Source: a virus. From it: DNA of 32,142 nucleotides. A program made the position numbers and the translations under genes. This document shows, piece by piece, positions 22,781 through 30,131 of the stretch. Numbering within the stretch: position 1 is the stretch's first letter; the number at the start of each line of letters is the position of its first letter. The stretch spans positions 1 to 32,142 of IMG/VR virus record IMGVR_UViG_3300036719_001326; one strand, 5' to 3'. Under the pieces are notes generated by a model. It worked only from the letters and a program-made list of their open reading frames with translations. It did not search any database and was not told the origin of the DNA.

Positions 22781-22927
22781 ATGAAACAAGGACTGTATAG
22801 CAACATCGCAGCTAAACGCAAACGCATCGCAGCCGGAAGCGGAGAGAAGATGAACAAGGTTGGCAGCAAGAAAGCACCTACTGCGAAAGACTTCCGCGAC
22901 TCAGCTAAAACCGCTAAGAAAAAGTGA
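22781..22927 (+). CDS. Small basic phage protein (48 aa)
   Basis: The 48-residue product begins MKQGLYSNIAAKRKRIAAGS and ends KTAKKK. It resembles a widespread family of very short phage proteins of the type GLYANIxxKRKRIAAGSGE, which are uncharacterised. It is highly basic, fitting nucleic-acid contact. Its TGA overlaps the GTG start of the next gene as GTGA, supporting translation as a coupled set. Confidence 0.75.
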   Translation: MKQGLYSNIAAKRKRIAAGSGEKMNKVGSKKAPTAKDFRDSAKTAKKK

Positions 22928-23109
22928 ACAGGCTCAACAGTGACGTAGCCCGATGTGATGGCGAATGGGTTGAGGACGGCGCGGATTCCGGCTGGCGTGA
23001 AGGTTGCGAGACCTGCCTACGCAGAACCGCCCCTCGTCCAGAACAATACTCGCTGATTATTCCCCCTGCCATACTTGCTTTTTTCTGCGAATATCTGATT
23101 GAACCATAA
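22924..23109 (+). CDS. Small Cys-containing phage protein, GTG start (61 aa)
   Basis: The product reads (M)NRLNSDVARCDGEWVEDG, WREGCETCLRRTAPRPEQ and PPAILAFFCEYLI. This pattern (CxxCLRRTAPRPE then a CEYLI ending) recurs in small phage proteins of unknown function (recalled). Four cysteines could bind zinc. The GTG start overlaps the previous stop as GTGA, and its TAA overlaps the next start as TAATG. Confidence 0.7.
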   Translation: MNRLNSDVARCDGEWVEDGADSGWREGCETCLRRTAPRPEQYSLIIPPAILAFFCEYLIEP

Positions 23110-23333
23110 TGGAAAAGAGATTTACAAAAATAGTCACCAATCCCGCCACGGGACGCAAAAGAACCGTGAAGTTCGGGCAAAAGGGGGCTACCATTTCCCC
23201 AGGCACGGCACGTGGGGATTCGTACTGCGCCCGTTCCGCCAAGATCAAAGGTGATTGGAAGTCTGACCCCAATTCACCGAACCGACTTTCCCGCCGCAAA
23301 TGGAAGTGCAAGGGGAGCAAATCAATGAAGTGA
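23109..23333 (+). CDS. Small basic phage protein with GDSYCARS motif (74 aa)
   Basis: This 74-residue basic protein contains the recurring phage motif SPGTARGDSYCARSAKI followed by DPNSPNRLSRRKWKCKG, as in a DUF6321-like group (recalled, not checked). Function is unknown, though the positive charge suggests nucleic-acid binding. It is linked to neighbours by TAATG and TGATG overlaps. Confidence 0.72.
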   Translation: MEKRFTKIVTNPATGRKRTVKFGQKGATISPGTARGDSYCARSAKIKGDWKSDPNSPNRLSRRKWKCKGSKSMK

Positions 23334-23587
23334 TGAGAGACTACAAAAAAGAGTATCAGGAATATCACGGGAAGCCCAAGCAGATCGCTCGCAGGGCTGG
23401 TCGTAACGCTGGACGTGCCAAGGCTGTGAAGCTGGGTATCGCATCCAACGGAGACGGCAAGGATGTTCACCACAAGAACAACAACCCGAAAGACAACCGC
23501 GCTAGCAACCTCGCCTCTACCTCCGTAAGCAAGAATCGCGGGTTTCCTCGCACAGCAAAAAACAAGCCTAAAGGACGACTCAAATGA
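23333..23587 (+). CDS. HNH-like small basic protein (84 aa)
   Basis: Starting MRDYKKEYQEYHGKPKQIAR, this basic protein has a core KDVHHKNNNPKDNRASNLASTSVSKN that resembles the His-His...Asn-Asn pattern of small HNH domains, so it may be a degenerate or small HNH protein. The ATG at 23333 overlaps the previous stop as TGATG. A longer frame to 23300 reads through the upstream gene. Whether it cuts DNA is unknown. Confidence 0.7.
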   Translation: MRDYKKEYQEYHGKPKQIARRAGRNAGRAKAVKLGIASNGDGKDVHHKNNNPKDNRASNLASTSVSKNRGFPRTAKNKPKGRLK

Positions 23588-23796
23588 CCCCGCTACCTAA
23601 GCCAACCATCCAGCAAGCCGTTAACGCTCTATCCGACCGTGACGAGTTCAAAGCAATCATCCAGTTCATCCAAGACGAGCGCGAGAGATTCTTTGCCGAC
23701 CTTCGCCAGTGTGTAGATACCAACGAGGTAATGAAGATCGTAGGCAGCGTTTCAACCTTGGATGAGCTTCTTTCCTTGTTGAAAAAAGAAGGTTGA
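23584..23796 (+). CDS. Small helical protein, last of the portal-region string (70 aa)
   Basis: A helical acidic protein (MTPLPKPTIQQAVNALSDRD, then FKAIIQFIQDERERFFADL and LDELLSLLKKEG). No family is recognised. The start overlaps the previous stop as ATGA. Two terminator-like hairpins follow. Confidence 0.6.
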   Translation: MTPLPKPTIQQAVNALSDRDEFKAIIQFIQDERERFFADLRQCVDTNEVMKIVGSVSTLDELLSLLKKEG

Positions 23797-23825
23797 CTTT
23801 TCAACACTCTCTGCTTTTATTGCTT

Positions 23826-23852
23826 CGCCGTTTCGTTTTCGGCGTGTTTGTG
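23826..23852 (+). terminator. Terminator hairpin 1 of the portal operon
   Basis: CGCCG (23826-23830) pairs with CGGCG (23840-23844) around loop TTTCGTTTT and is followed by the U-rich TGTTTGTGTGTT. A short stem, but well placed after the last rightward gene. Confidence 0.45.
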
Positions 23853-23859
23853 TGTTCAG

Positions 23860-23897
23860 AGAGCCGTAGGGGTTAATCCTCTACGGTTCTTCTGTTT
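23860..23897. terminator. Terminator hairpin 2 between convergent genes
   Basis: AGAGCCGTAGGGG (23860-23872) and CCTCTACGGTTCT (23878-23890) form a stem of about 13 bp, with two G-U pairs and a TTAAT loop. The rightward side continues TCTGTTTG. It lies between the end of the rightward string and the end of the leftward cassette, so it can serve both. Confidence 0.65.
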
Positions 23898-23926
23898 GAA
23901 CAGGTCGATACACTGAACGCTGCGCG

Positions 23927-24202
23927 TCAGTGATCTTGGCTGTTCTCCGAATGAAAATATCCTGGATTGCGACATCCACAGCGGCGGCAGTAGGGTGTCT
24001 CGAAGATTTCCGTGACGCGGTATCCAGTGAGCTTTGCTTCATCCACTGTTTTCCGTTTCCAGTGGTGCCCTATCACGCGGCACAAAAAAGACGGAGAACA
24101 AGTCGCTGGACGAGAATCATTCGCCATCGGCTTTTTACAGTTCCAGCAATGCGTGTCGGTAGGCATCGCGTTTTCCATCTCACAGTGTTTGCACATGCTC
24201 AT
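23927..24202 (-). CDS. Cys-rich zinc-ribbon-like protein (91 aa)
   Basis: Four cysteines at residues 4, 7, 19 and 22 (MCKHC, HCWNC) form a CxxC-x11-CxxC zinc ribbon. Further Cys at 72, 75 and 77 (YCRRCGC) with nearby His could bind a second metal. The fold suggests a nucleic-acid or protein adaptor. The gene is leftward, opposite to all surrounding late genes, and overlaps the stop of the other cassette gene as ATGA. Confidence 0.68.
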   Translation of the reverse strand: MSMCKHCEMENAMPTDTHCWNCKKPMANDSRPATCSPSFLCRVIGHHWKRKTVDEAKLTGYRVTEIFETPYCRRCGCRNPGYFHSENSQDH

Positions 24203-24582
24203 GATCTGTCAGCTTGGACGTTCTCGCTATAAATTTTCCTCTGACGGACAGCTTCAATGCCGTCTTGGTCGTCTTCAAGTTGGGATAGAGCGTTGGCGAG
24301 CGTAGCAGCCCCGATCTTCTCCACCTCATCATAAGGAGCCATCGACCACCCTGCGATGTAGTCAGCGATCTCCTTAATCGTGTAGGTTTGAACGGCTATC
24401 GGGCGTTTTCGGCACTGGTCAGCATGAGCGCATGCAGGGTATCCGCAGTCGTATCCGGAGTTCGGGCAGTTAAATTCTTTCGGCATATTTTCGGTTCGTT
24501 TCAGGTTATCAGGCTTGCGAGGTTTATTGGAGTCGTAATCTGGACTCCATCCTACGTGTCCTACTTGGAATTTATCGTTCAT
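24199..24582 (-). CDS. Cys-containing hypothetical protein (127 aa)
   Basis: Residues 39-58 contain four cysteines (CPNSGYDCGYPACAHADQC), possibly a metal site. The C-terminal half is helical and acidic. No family is recognised. The ATG at 24582 is chosen because the leader ACCACGCAACACAAAAAC resembles early-gene leaders; the frame continues upstream to 24711 without protein-like content. It forms a two-gene leftward unit that may be early-expressed despite lying in late DNA. Confidence 0.66.
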   Translation of the reverse strand: MNDKFQVGHVGWSPDYDSNKPRKPDNLKRTENMPKEFNCPNSGYDCGYPACAHADQCRKRPIAVQTYTIKEIADYIAGWSMAPYDEVEKIGAATLANALSQLEDDQDGIEAVRQRKIYSENVQADRS

Positions 24583-24923
24583 GTTTTTGTGTTGCGTGGT
24601 TAGTTTCCCTTTTCTCTCAGTCAAATCAAGAAGAATCAGTTCGCTTCGCTCAAAAAGATTCTCCCCGAGAGGATAAAGCCAAACCGATCTCTTAGGGCTG
24701 CGTTGCCGCATTCCTATGTTCCTTGGTTCACCATGCAGAACCCCTGCTTCCAGAGACCTGATTCGGTTTTACGCTCTTCCCCCCGTTTCGGATTTTTGCC
24801 GTTACGGATGCTAGATGACAGATCGGAGTCAGAGCTAGCCGCGAGCCTAATGGTGATGAAGTCTTGCGACCCCTTTGCCCGTTCTCATGGCTGACTCGTT
24901 CCAAGAGAAACTAGCCTAAATGA
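24583..24923. other. Non-coding stretch between divergent units
   Basis: No convincing gene was found in these 341 bases. A rightward 63-codon TTG-started frame exists, but its Ser/Pro/Arg-rich composition is like a shadow. A minus-strand promoter for the cassette should lie near 24600-24700, but no clear -35/-10 pair was found. The 7-bp inverted repeat GAGTCAG/CTGACTC lies at 24826 and 24891. Confidence 0.45.
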
Positions 24924-24967
24924 AAAGGACTAGCACGAGGAGGTAGGAAAACCCGTGCTAGTCCTTT
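24924..24967 (+). other. Perfect 14-bp-stem hairpin
   Basis: AAAGGACTAGCACG and CGTGCTAGTCCTTT are exact inverted repeats around a 16-nt purine-rich loop. The loop contains GAGGTAGGA, whose exact complement TCCTACCTC lies at 25012-25020. The left arm also overlaps an 8-codon frame (MKRTSTRR). It may be a terminator (TTTT on the minus side) or an RNA regulatory element. Confidence 0.7.
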
Positions 24968-24972
24968 AAGCC

Positions 24973-25092
24973 ATGCGATCAAGCGGCGGCGTGGAAAACT
25001 TTAACGATGAGTCCTACCTCTCGTCGGCAGAAATCTACGCAGGTTTTTCTGACAACGCAAGAAAAAGTTTCAATGAATTTTTATCCCCTTAA
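24973..25092 (+). CDS. 39-aa ORF upstream of scaffold, putative
   Basis: A short frame starting MRSSGGVENFNDESYLSSAE and ending FNEFLSP lies between the 14-bp-stem hairpin and the scaffold promoter. Its composition is that of an ordinary soluble peptide. It has no overlap or Shine-Dalgarno support, and the stretch TCCTACCTC inside it can pair with the hairpin loop. It may be a real peptide, or an RNA element that happens to be open. Confidence 0.4.
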   Translation: MRSSGGVENFNDESYLSSAEIYAGFSDNARKSFNEFLSP

Positions 25093-25100
25093 CATCACTA

Positions 25101-25130
25101 TTGACAACTGTAACAAATTTGCGTTAGTGT
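25101..25130 (+). promoter_or_regulatory. Candidate promoter of the scaffold-capsid operon
   Basis: A perfect TTGACA (25101-25106) is followed by an 18-nt spacer and TAGTGT (3 of 6, but with T1, A2 and T6 kept). It lies about 40 nt upstream of the scaffold ATG. Confidence 0.45.
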
Positions 25131-25170
25131 GCTGCAAATCGCACCGCCGAGCGTAAATGGCGTTTCCAAT

Positions 25171-26181
25171 ATGAGCAATCCAGAAGCTACCGCTGAAGCT
25201 ATCGAATCAGTGTCTAACCTGTCATTTGAAGAGCTTGTAGCTCAGAGAACGGCAAGACAAAATCCAGAACCTGAATCCGAGGAGCAACCCGAAGAAGAAG
25301 TAACCGAAACCGAGGAGGAAGAGATTCCCACCGAAGAAGAGGAAACCGAAACAGAGGAAGAACCCGAAGAGGAGGAAGAGGAAAGCGAAATTGATCTACT
25401 GTCGTTGACCACGGAGCAGATTCAATCTTTAGCCAAAAAGGGTAAGAGCCGACTCCTTCAACGGATTGGCGAGCTAACCGCTCAGAAGAAAGCCCTGGAG
25501 GAAAAGATTCAGTCTCAGCCGGAAATCAAGGAAGTCCCTCAAGAACAAAACCCATTCCGCGAAATACAGTCATTCGATGACCTAAAGGCGAAATACAAGG
25601 AGCTTGAGAAAACCCTCGATTCAACAGATGAACTATTGGAGGAATACGAAGATTATCGTGCTGAAGACATAATCCTAGTTGGAGACCGCGAGTTCACCAA
25701 GCAGCAGATTCGTAAAGCTAACCGAAACGCACGTGAGGCGTTGACCAAATACATTCCCGCTCAACAGGCGCATCTTCAGCAGATCGCCCAGATGGAACAG
25801 CTAAAAGGTCAATACATCGCTGCGGCAGAAGAAGAAGTTCCCGACATCAAGGATGAAACCACAACTGTCGGAAAACAATTCAAGGATTTAATGTCTGACC
25901 CGCTTATCGAAAAGCTACGCAAACAAGTTCCTGAAATTGGCTACCAAATCGAATACATCCTGGCTCATGCTGCCAACTCCATTCATGGAGGAACGAGAAT
26001 CAAGAAGCAACCTGCGGTGGCGAACAAGCTGAAAATCAGCCCATCATCTTCGCCATTTGGTGCAGGAGCTGCGAAATCCTCGACTCCCTCCACAAAAAAG
26101 GGGACGGACGCATACAGCCGCTTTGAAAGAAGTGGGAGTCCAGAAGAATGGGTTGCTGCTAGAATCGCTAAATACAAGTAA
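25171..26181 (+). CDS. Capsid scaffolding protein, putative (336 aa)
   Basis: Starting at ATG 25171 (MSNPEATAEAIESVSN), the protein has an extremely acidic region at about 30-78 made of Glu-rich repeats. Coiled-coil helices follow at about 90-130 and 145-170, then a charged helical C-terminus ending in ARIAKYK. This layout, just before the major capsid gene, is typical of podovirus scaffolds, which guide capsid assembly and then leave. An upstream GTG in frame at 25129 is less likely because of its odd N-terminus. There is no protease motif. Confidence 0.8.
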   Translation: MSNPEATAEAIESVSNLSFEELVAQRTARQNPEPESEEQPEEEVTETEEEEIPTEEEETETEEEPEEEEEESEIDLLSLTTEQIQSLAKKGKSRLLQRIGELTAQKKALEEKIQSQPEIKEVPQEQNPFREIQSFDDLKAKYKELEKTLDSTDELLEEYEDYRAEDIILVGDREFTKQQIRKANRNAREALTKYIPAQQAHLQQIAQMEQLKGQYIAAAEEEVPDIKDETTTVGKQFKDLMSDPLIEKLRKQVPEIGYQIEYILAHAANSIHGGTRIKKQPAVANKLKISPSSSPFGAGAAKSSTPSTKKGTDAYSRFERSGSPEEWVAARIAKYK

Positions 26182-26199
26182 ATTCAACCAACTAAGAAA

Positions 26200-27195
26200 A
26201 TGCCTATCTCAAATACTTATCAGCCATCAGCCCCCGCCGCCAAGTCCGGTCAGGGTTCCGCCGTCTCCAACCGTGAGGATTTAAGCAACGAGCTTTCTAT
26301 CCTTGCACCGGAAGAGACTCCTATCCTTTCGCTCTGCGGCAAGGGTAAAGCATCTGCCACCTACACCGAGTGGACTGTTGACAGCCTCGCCTCCCCCGCT
26401 ACCACGGGTATCAGCGAAGGTTCCGACGTTACCTCGTTCTCCGACAAGTTCGCGGATCGCGCCCGTCTTGGAAACTACATCCAACTCATGCGCCGTGACT
26501 ACATTGTGTCCAACCTTCAGCAAGCCGTCACCAGTGTCGGACCAGCTAACGTGGCACAAGCGGAAGCGAAGTCCATGCGTGAAATCAAGCGCGACATCGA
26601 AGCAACCATCGCCTCCGACAACGAGATGACGGTTGAGAACGGTGCTGGCACTCCTTACGGAATGCGCGGTCTTGGCAAGTGGATTCAGACCGCTGCCCAA
26701 TCAACCAACCCAGTTCCCGCTGCATACCGCACTCCTTCTGGTTCGATCATCTCGTCCACCATCAGCGAAAGCACCTTCAACACTTTGATTGGTTCGATCT
26801 TTGCTCGTAACGGTGAGATGAACAGTCTGACACTTGTTGCTAACGTGGCACTTCGCCAGCTTATCAGCAACTTCACCCGCGCCCAACCCTCAAACGCTGG
26901 TGTTACCTACCATGTCAACCAAGACGCTACGAGCAAGCAAATCACTCTTTCGGTGAATCTGTATGACTCCGACTTCGGCCTTGTGAAGATCGTGAACGGC
27001 AACCCAAGCTGTATGCCAACTGCTAGCACCAACGTAGGCTACGTCATCAATCCTAAGTATCTGGGCTTCAACACCCTGATTCCTATGGGTGCTACTCGCC
27101 TTGAGAACCAAGGTGGCGGCGAGCGCGGCTTCATTGACGTTGCTGGAACGCTTGTCTGTAAGCATCCCCAAGCCCACGGTAAAATCGCATACTAA
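26200..27195 (+). CDS. Major capsid protein (SU10/DUF5309-like)
   Basis: The 331-residue protein has the N-terminal signature NREDLSNELSILAPEETPILSL seen in SU10-type (DUF5309) capsid proteins. It is followed by SDKFADRARLGNYIQLMRRDY and a C-terminal GFNTLIPMGATRLENQGGGERGF-type ending. The fold is expected to be HK97-like. It follows the scaffold gene by 18 nt with leader CAACCAACTAAGAAA and no Shine-Dalgarno box. Composition (Ala/Ser/Thr/Asn-rich) fits an abundant structural protein. Confidence 0.88.
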   Translation: MPISNTYQPSAPAAKSGQGSAVSNREDLSNELSILAPEETPILSLCGKGKASATYTEWTVDSLASPATTGISEGSDVTSFSDKFADRARLGNYIQLMRRDYIVSNLQQAVTSVGPANVAQAEAKSMREIKRDIEATIASDNEMTVENGAGTPYGMRGLGKWIQTAAQSTNPVPAAYRTPSGSIISSTISESTFNTLIGSIFARNGEMNSLTLVANVALRQLISNFTRAQPSNAGVTYHVNQDATSKQITLSVNLYDSDFGLVKIVNGNPSCMPTASTNVGYVINPKYLGFNTLIPMGATRLENQGGGERGFIDVAGTLVCKHPQAHGKIAY

Positions 27196-27214
27196 TCCAA
27201 ACTAAGAAACAAAT

Positions 27215-27649
27215 ATGAAAACTACTATTCAAGAATCGTTTAACGGGTTTACCGACATCCACAAGCTAACCGCTGCTGACATCACTGCTATTGGCACTGG
27301 TGGACAGCGCACAATCGCCCTCGTCCCTCCTGGTGGCGTGGTGACTGGCTGCGGCGTGTTTGAGGCATCGGACTTCGCTGGAACATCGACTAACCTCACC
27401 CTTGACGTTGGCGTCACTGGTGCAGACCCCGATGATTTCATCGACGCGCTTGACCTCGACGGTTTGACCAAGGCTGCCTTCAACACTGGAGACGTTCTTG
27501 TCAACACCGCTGCTGGCTATTACATCAACAACACGGCATCCGCTGTGCCTGTTCTTATCGAACCTATCTTCACCGGCACTGTGACTGGTGGTGAGTGGTA
27601 TATCGGAGTTAAGATCCTTGATCTTGGACTCCTTGCGTCCAACGCCTAA
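27215..27649 (+). CDS. Capsid decoration-like or minor head protein (144 aa)
   Basis: A Gly/Thr/Val-rich all-beta protein (MKTTIQESFNGFTDIHKLTA, then VVTGCGVFEASDFAG), ending GGEWYIGVKILDLGLLASNA. It lies directly after the capsid gene, where decoration or fibre proteins usually sit. The leader AACTAAGAAACAAAT is A-rich. Coding stops 10 nt before a strong terminator. Confidence 0.6.
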   Translation: MKTTIQESFNGFTDIHKLTAADITAIGTGGQRTIALVPPGGVVTGCGVFEASDFAGTSTNLTLDVGVTGADPDDFIDALDLDGLTKAAFNTGDVLVNTAAGYYINNTASAVPVLIEPIFTGTVTGGEWYIGVKILDLGLLASNA

Positions 27650-27659
27650 ACCCAAACTG

Positions 27660-27696
27660 GGGAGGGAGGTAAAATCTCCCTCCCTTTTCTTTCTTT
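27660..27696 (+). terminator. Strong rho-independent terminator after the capsid genes
   Basis: GGGAGGGAG (27660-27668) and CTCCCTCCC (27676-27684) form a 9-bp perfect stem with a 7-nt loop, followed by TTTTCTTTCTTT. It ends exactly where the next ATG begins at 27697. Confidence 0.85.
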
Positions 27697-27975
27697 ATGC
27701 TGGTTGACGAAGAAATCAATGCTGCCCTTGTCCGTGAGCTATGCTCTGGACGCAAGTTCATCGAGAGCTTGGAGAAGCGCAGGGAGATTGAAGCCGCTGC
27801 TGAAGCAAGAAAAATGCGTGAAGTGAAGTCCATCGCGGGGAAACCCGTGGGTTCTATTCCGCAACGTGAGTATCTACTACTCGCAAACAAATACGGAAGT
27901 GAGTGCTGGGATGACCGCACCTTTGTCCGTGACTTTTTCAAATCACAATCACACCTTAAAGCTGGCAACATTTGA
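27697..27975 (+). CDS. Small hypothetical protein after the terminator (92 aa)
   Basis: A helical charged protein (MLVDEEINAALVRELCSGRK, then REIEAAAEARKMREVKSI) with no recognised family. Its ATG directly follows the terminator T-run, so translation needs read-through or an internal start. It overlaps the next gene as TGATG. Position after the capsid suggests a head-tail joining or assembly factor. Confidence 0.6.
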   Translation: MLVDEEINAALVRELCSGRKFIESLEKRREIEAAAEARKMREVKSIAGKPVGSIPQREYLLLANKYGSECWDDRTFVRDFFKSQSHLKAGNI

Positions 27976-28589
27976 TGCAAACTAGAACCTACGCTGAACT
28001 GCTTTCTTTGATCCAGTCACTAAGCGGGGTTGTCTTTGCTACGCTAGAGCTTGGGAGGATTAAGGCTCTGATTAACCGCAGGGCGTTAAGGGCTTATCGT
28101 TCGACAAACTACTGGCCTCGCTTTCTAAAGATCGGTGAGGAACGCGCTGTGACTAACGATGTAGTTCCCTACACTGAGTCGGGCAAGAGTGCGATTGACA
28201 CTTACTTGCGTATCCATGTGCAAGCTCCTTATGTGACTACTTCCGTTCAGGAGTATGACATTATGGTGACGGCAGATGGGGCTAAGTTGGTGGCTGGGAA
28301 TACCGCACCTACTTCGGCGTTTGTTACCTACAAGGCGCAACTTACCGATACTTACGGTGACGGGGTGGGTGAATCCACCTCCATCCCTGCTGAGTGGTAT
28401 CAATACATGGCGCATGGGACTTATGCGGATTACCTCCGTGCGGAAGGGCAGCAGGAGAAAGCAGCGTTGGCAGACCAAGAAGCTGATATGCTGCTTCAAG
28501 AGGAAATGATTCGCATTGACGAGCAACACACCTTACAGCTTGTTGCAAACAGGATTTTCACAAACGCTAACATGCAGATGCGCTACTAA
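27975..28589 (+). CDS. Head-tail connector/adaptor-like protein (204 aa)
   Basis: The helical N-terminal part (LLSLIQSLSGVVFATLELGRIKALINRR) and beta/helix C-terminal region (PAEWYQYMAHGTYADYLRAEGQQ) resemble adaptor proteins that bind beneath the portal in podoviruses (T7 gp11 or P22 gp4 role). No exact family is claimed. The ATG at 27975 overlaps the previous stop as TGATG; a TTG directly before is not preferred. Its TAA overlaps the next ATG as TAATG. Confidence 0.6.
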   Translation: MQTRTYAELLSLIQSLSGVVFATLELGRIKALINRRALRAYRSTNYWPRFLKIGEERAVTNDVVPYTESGKSAIDTYLRIHVQAPYVTTSVQEYDIMVTADGAKLVAGNTAPTSAFVTYKAQLTDTYGDGVGESTSIPAEWYQYMAHGTYADYLRAEGQQEKAALADQEADMLLQEEMIRIDEQHTLQLVANRIFTNANMQMRY

Positions 28590-29425
28590 TGAACTACTCA
28601 CTTGGAAATATGCTTGGCGGGGGTTTCGTCGGTGGTCTTGACCCAGACGCTAAAGGATACATTGATGCAGTTGTCGCTGCTGGTGGGACGGTTAGTGGGA
28701 CGCAGAAAAACGCAATCAATACCTTCTATAAGACTGGTAAAAGTGATGGCTGGTATTCTTCGCTGAAGCGTATGTATCTGCCGATTTGGGGAGTCGCCGC
28801 GCCTAATGCTATCGACATGATTGCGCTGGGCAGCGGGACGTTCAACGGCACGGTGACTCACGCAGCGGGATATGTGCAAGGAGATGGATTGACCGGATAT
28901 TTTGACACGGCGTCTCGATTTGATACTTTAGGATTTACCGTTGAAACTGGCTATCAGTTTGGGTTAATCTATTCAGGAACATTAGTTTCCTTGGCGCAGA
29001 TACAAGGGGCAGGAGCAGCAGGAAGCAATAAACAAACAGTTCTTGGACAGGCCGTTAGTTTAGGGCGAGCAAGGCTTAGGCATTCTGGAACTGGTACGGG
29101 TAGCATTGAGGCGGTAACAACAGTTAATGGAATTATTTCTGGCTCAAGAACAGTGGGGAACAGATCGCTTTACAAACGTGGATCAACTCGTTCTGTTTTA
29201 ATATCTACATCCGGTGGCGACTCTGGAACAATCCCCGAATCAAATGTTTATGCGTTAGCGTGGAATAATTCCGACTCTGTTGGAGGTTCAAGCCCATCTG
29301 CCTTTTCAAACATTCAATTAGGAAGCTACGGGTTTGGACTTGGTTTAACTGACTCGCAAGACAGCGCGTTTACACTCGCCCTCAAAAACCTTTGGGAAAC
29401 CTGCACATCGCTTAGTTTGCCATGA
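28589..29425 (+). CDS. Receptor-binding or LamG-like tail/head fibre protein, putative (278 aa)
   Basis: The N-terminus MNYSLGNMLGGGFVGGLDPDA is followed by a helical stretch and a long Gly/Ser/Thr-rich all-beta region (LTGYFDTASRFDTLGFTVE, VSLGRARLRHSGTGTG). That layout looks like a concanavalin/LamG-type sugar-binding fold. Such proteins are found near phage tail-fibre genes and may contact host surface glycans. Coupling to neighbours is by TAATG and ATGA overlaps. Confidence 0.5.
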   Translation: MNYSLGNMLGGGFVGGLDPDAKGYIDAVVAAGGTVSGTQKNAINTFYKTGKSDGWYSSLKRMYLPIWGVAAPNAIDMIALGSGTFNGTVTHAAGYVQGDGLTGYFDTASRFDTLGFTVETGYQFGLIYSGTLVSLAQIQGAGAAGSNKQTVLGQAVSLGRARLRHSGTGTGSIEAVTTVNGIISGSRTVGNRSLYKRGSTRSVLISTSGGDSGTIPESNVYALAWNNSDSVGGSSPSAFSNIQLGSYGFGLGLTDSQDSAFTLALKNLWETCTSLSLP

Positions 29426-29727
29426 TCGGATTCGTTGTTACGCCAGAGCAAGCAGAAGCCGCCAACGCTGCCATTGCAGAGGCGCAGACAAGCCGTGGAA
29501 TGCCCGTGTTCTGGCTGGCTGGCAGCTACCCAATCTACACCGGAGAACACGCAGGAGATTGTTTTATTCCATGCGATGATGCGATACTTGCCACTCCACT
29601 TATCGGACACCCGCCACAGACTCCGCAGGATTTCCCTGAGTTTGCCATAATCATTGATTCAGTGGGTGGGCTAGACGCTCGCATTGATATTCCAGCCTCC
29701 GACATTGCCCCACCGCCTGAGCCATGA
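29422..29727 (+). CDS. Hypothetical protein after the fibre-like gene (101 aa)
   Basis: An acidic, Pro-rich 101-residue protein starting MIGFVVTPEQAEAANAAIAE and ending in IAPPPEP. Position directly after a fibre-like gene suggests a fibre-assembly factor, but no motif confirms it. It starts with an ATGA overlap and overlaps the next start in the same way. Confidence 0.5.
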   Translation: MIGFVVTPEQAEAANAAIAEAQTSRGMPVFWLAGSYPIYTGEHAGDCFIPCDDAILATPLIGHPPQTPQDFPEFAIIIDSVGGLDARIDIPASDIAPPPEP

Positions 29728-30131
29728 GTGACAAGTTTCCAGATAGAGCAGAGTTCGCGTTGGCTGGCATCCGCAGGGGAAGCCGAACGTTCATGCTTAC
29801 CGCTCCGTTCCGCTATGATTCACGGATAGGTTGGCTAACCGTTCCCGCAGGATTCTTGACTGATGGCGCATCCATCCCACGGATATTCTGGTCTATCTTC
29901 TCTCCAACTGGCAGCTATTTCGAGGCGGCGTTAATCCACGACTACCTCTATTCCAACGTAAGCACATGGCATATCGACCGCGCTATGGCAGATAAGATAT
30001 TCCTTGACGCAATGGGGGAGATTGGAGTTGGCTGGCTTACGAGAAAAACCATTTACCGCGCCGTTCGACTTGGCGGGTGGAAGGGATACAAAAAAAGCAA
30101 ACTACAAGATGACTTCCAGCCAGATGAATAA
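29724..30131 (+). CDS. DUF1353 family protein (135 aa)
   Basis: Conserved parts of the DUF1353 family are present: LTVPAGFLTDGASIPRIFW (residues 38-56) and HDYLYS (72-77), with a helical C-terminus. These proteins occur in phage lysis or tail-end regions, but their function is unknown. The gene begins the lysis region with an ATGA overlap, and its stop overlaps the holin-like start. Confidence 0.85.
   Translation: MSDKFPDRAEFALAGIRRGSRTFMLTAPFRYDSRIGWLTVPAGFLTDGASIPRIFWSIFSPTGSYFEAALIHDYLYSNVSTWHIDRAMADKIFLDAMGEIGVGWLTRKTIYRAVRLGGWKGYKKSKLQDDFQPDE

Noticed and set aside
24703-24894. Rightward 63-codon TTG-started frame upstream of the scaffold region
   Set aside because: Ser/Pro/Arg/Phe-rich shadow-like sequence with a poor start and no coupling.
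25003-25050. Hammerhead-ribozyme-like string (GATGAGTCC near GAAA)
   Set aside because: The conserved CUGAUGA core is broken (CGATGAG) and no stem II closes between it and the GAAA.
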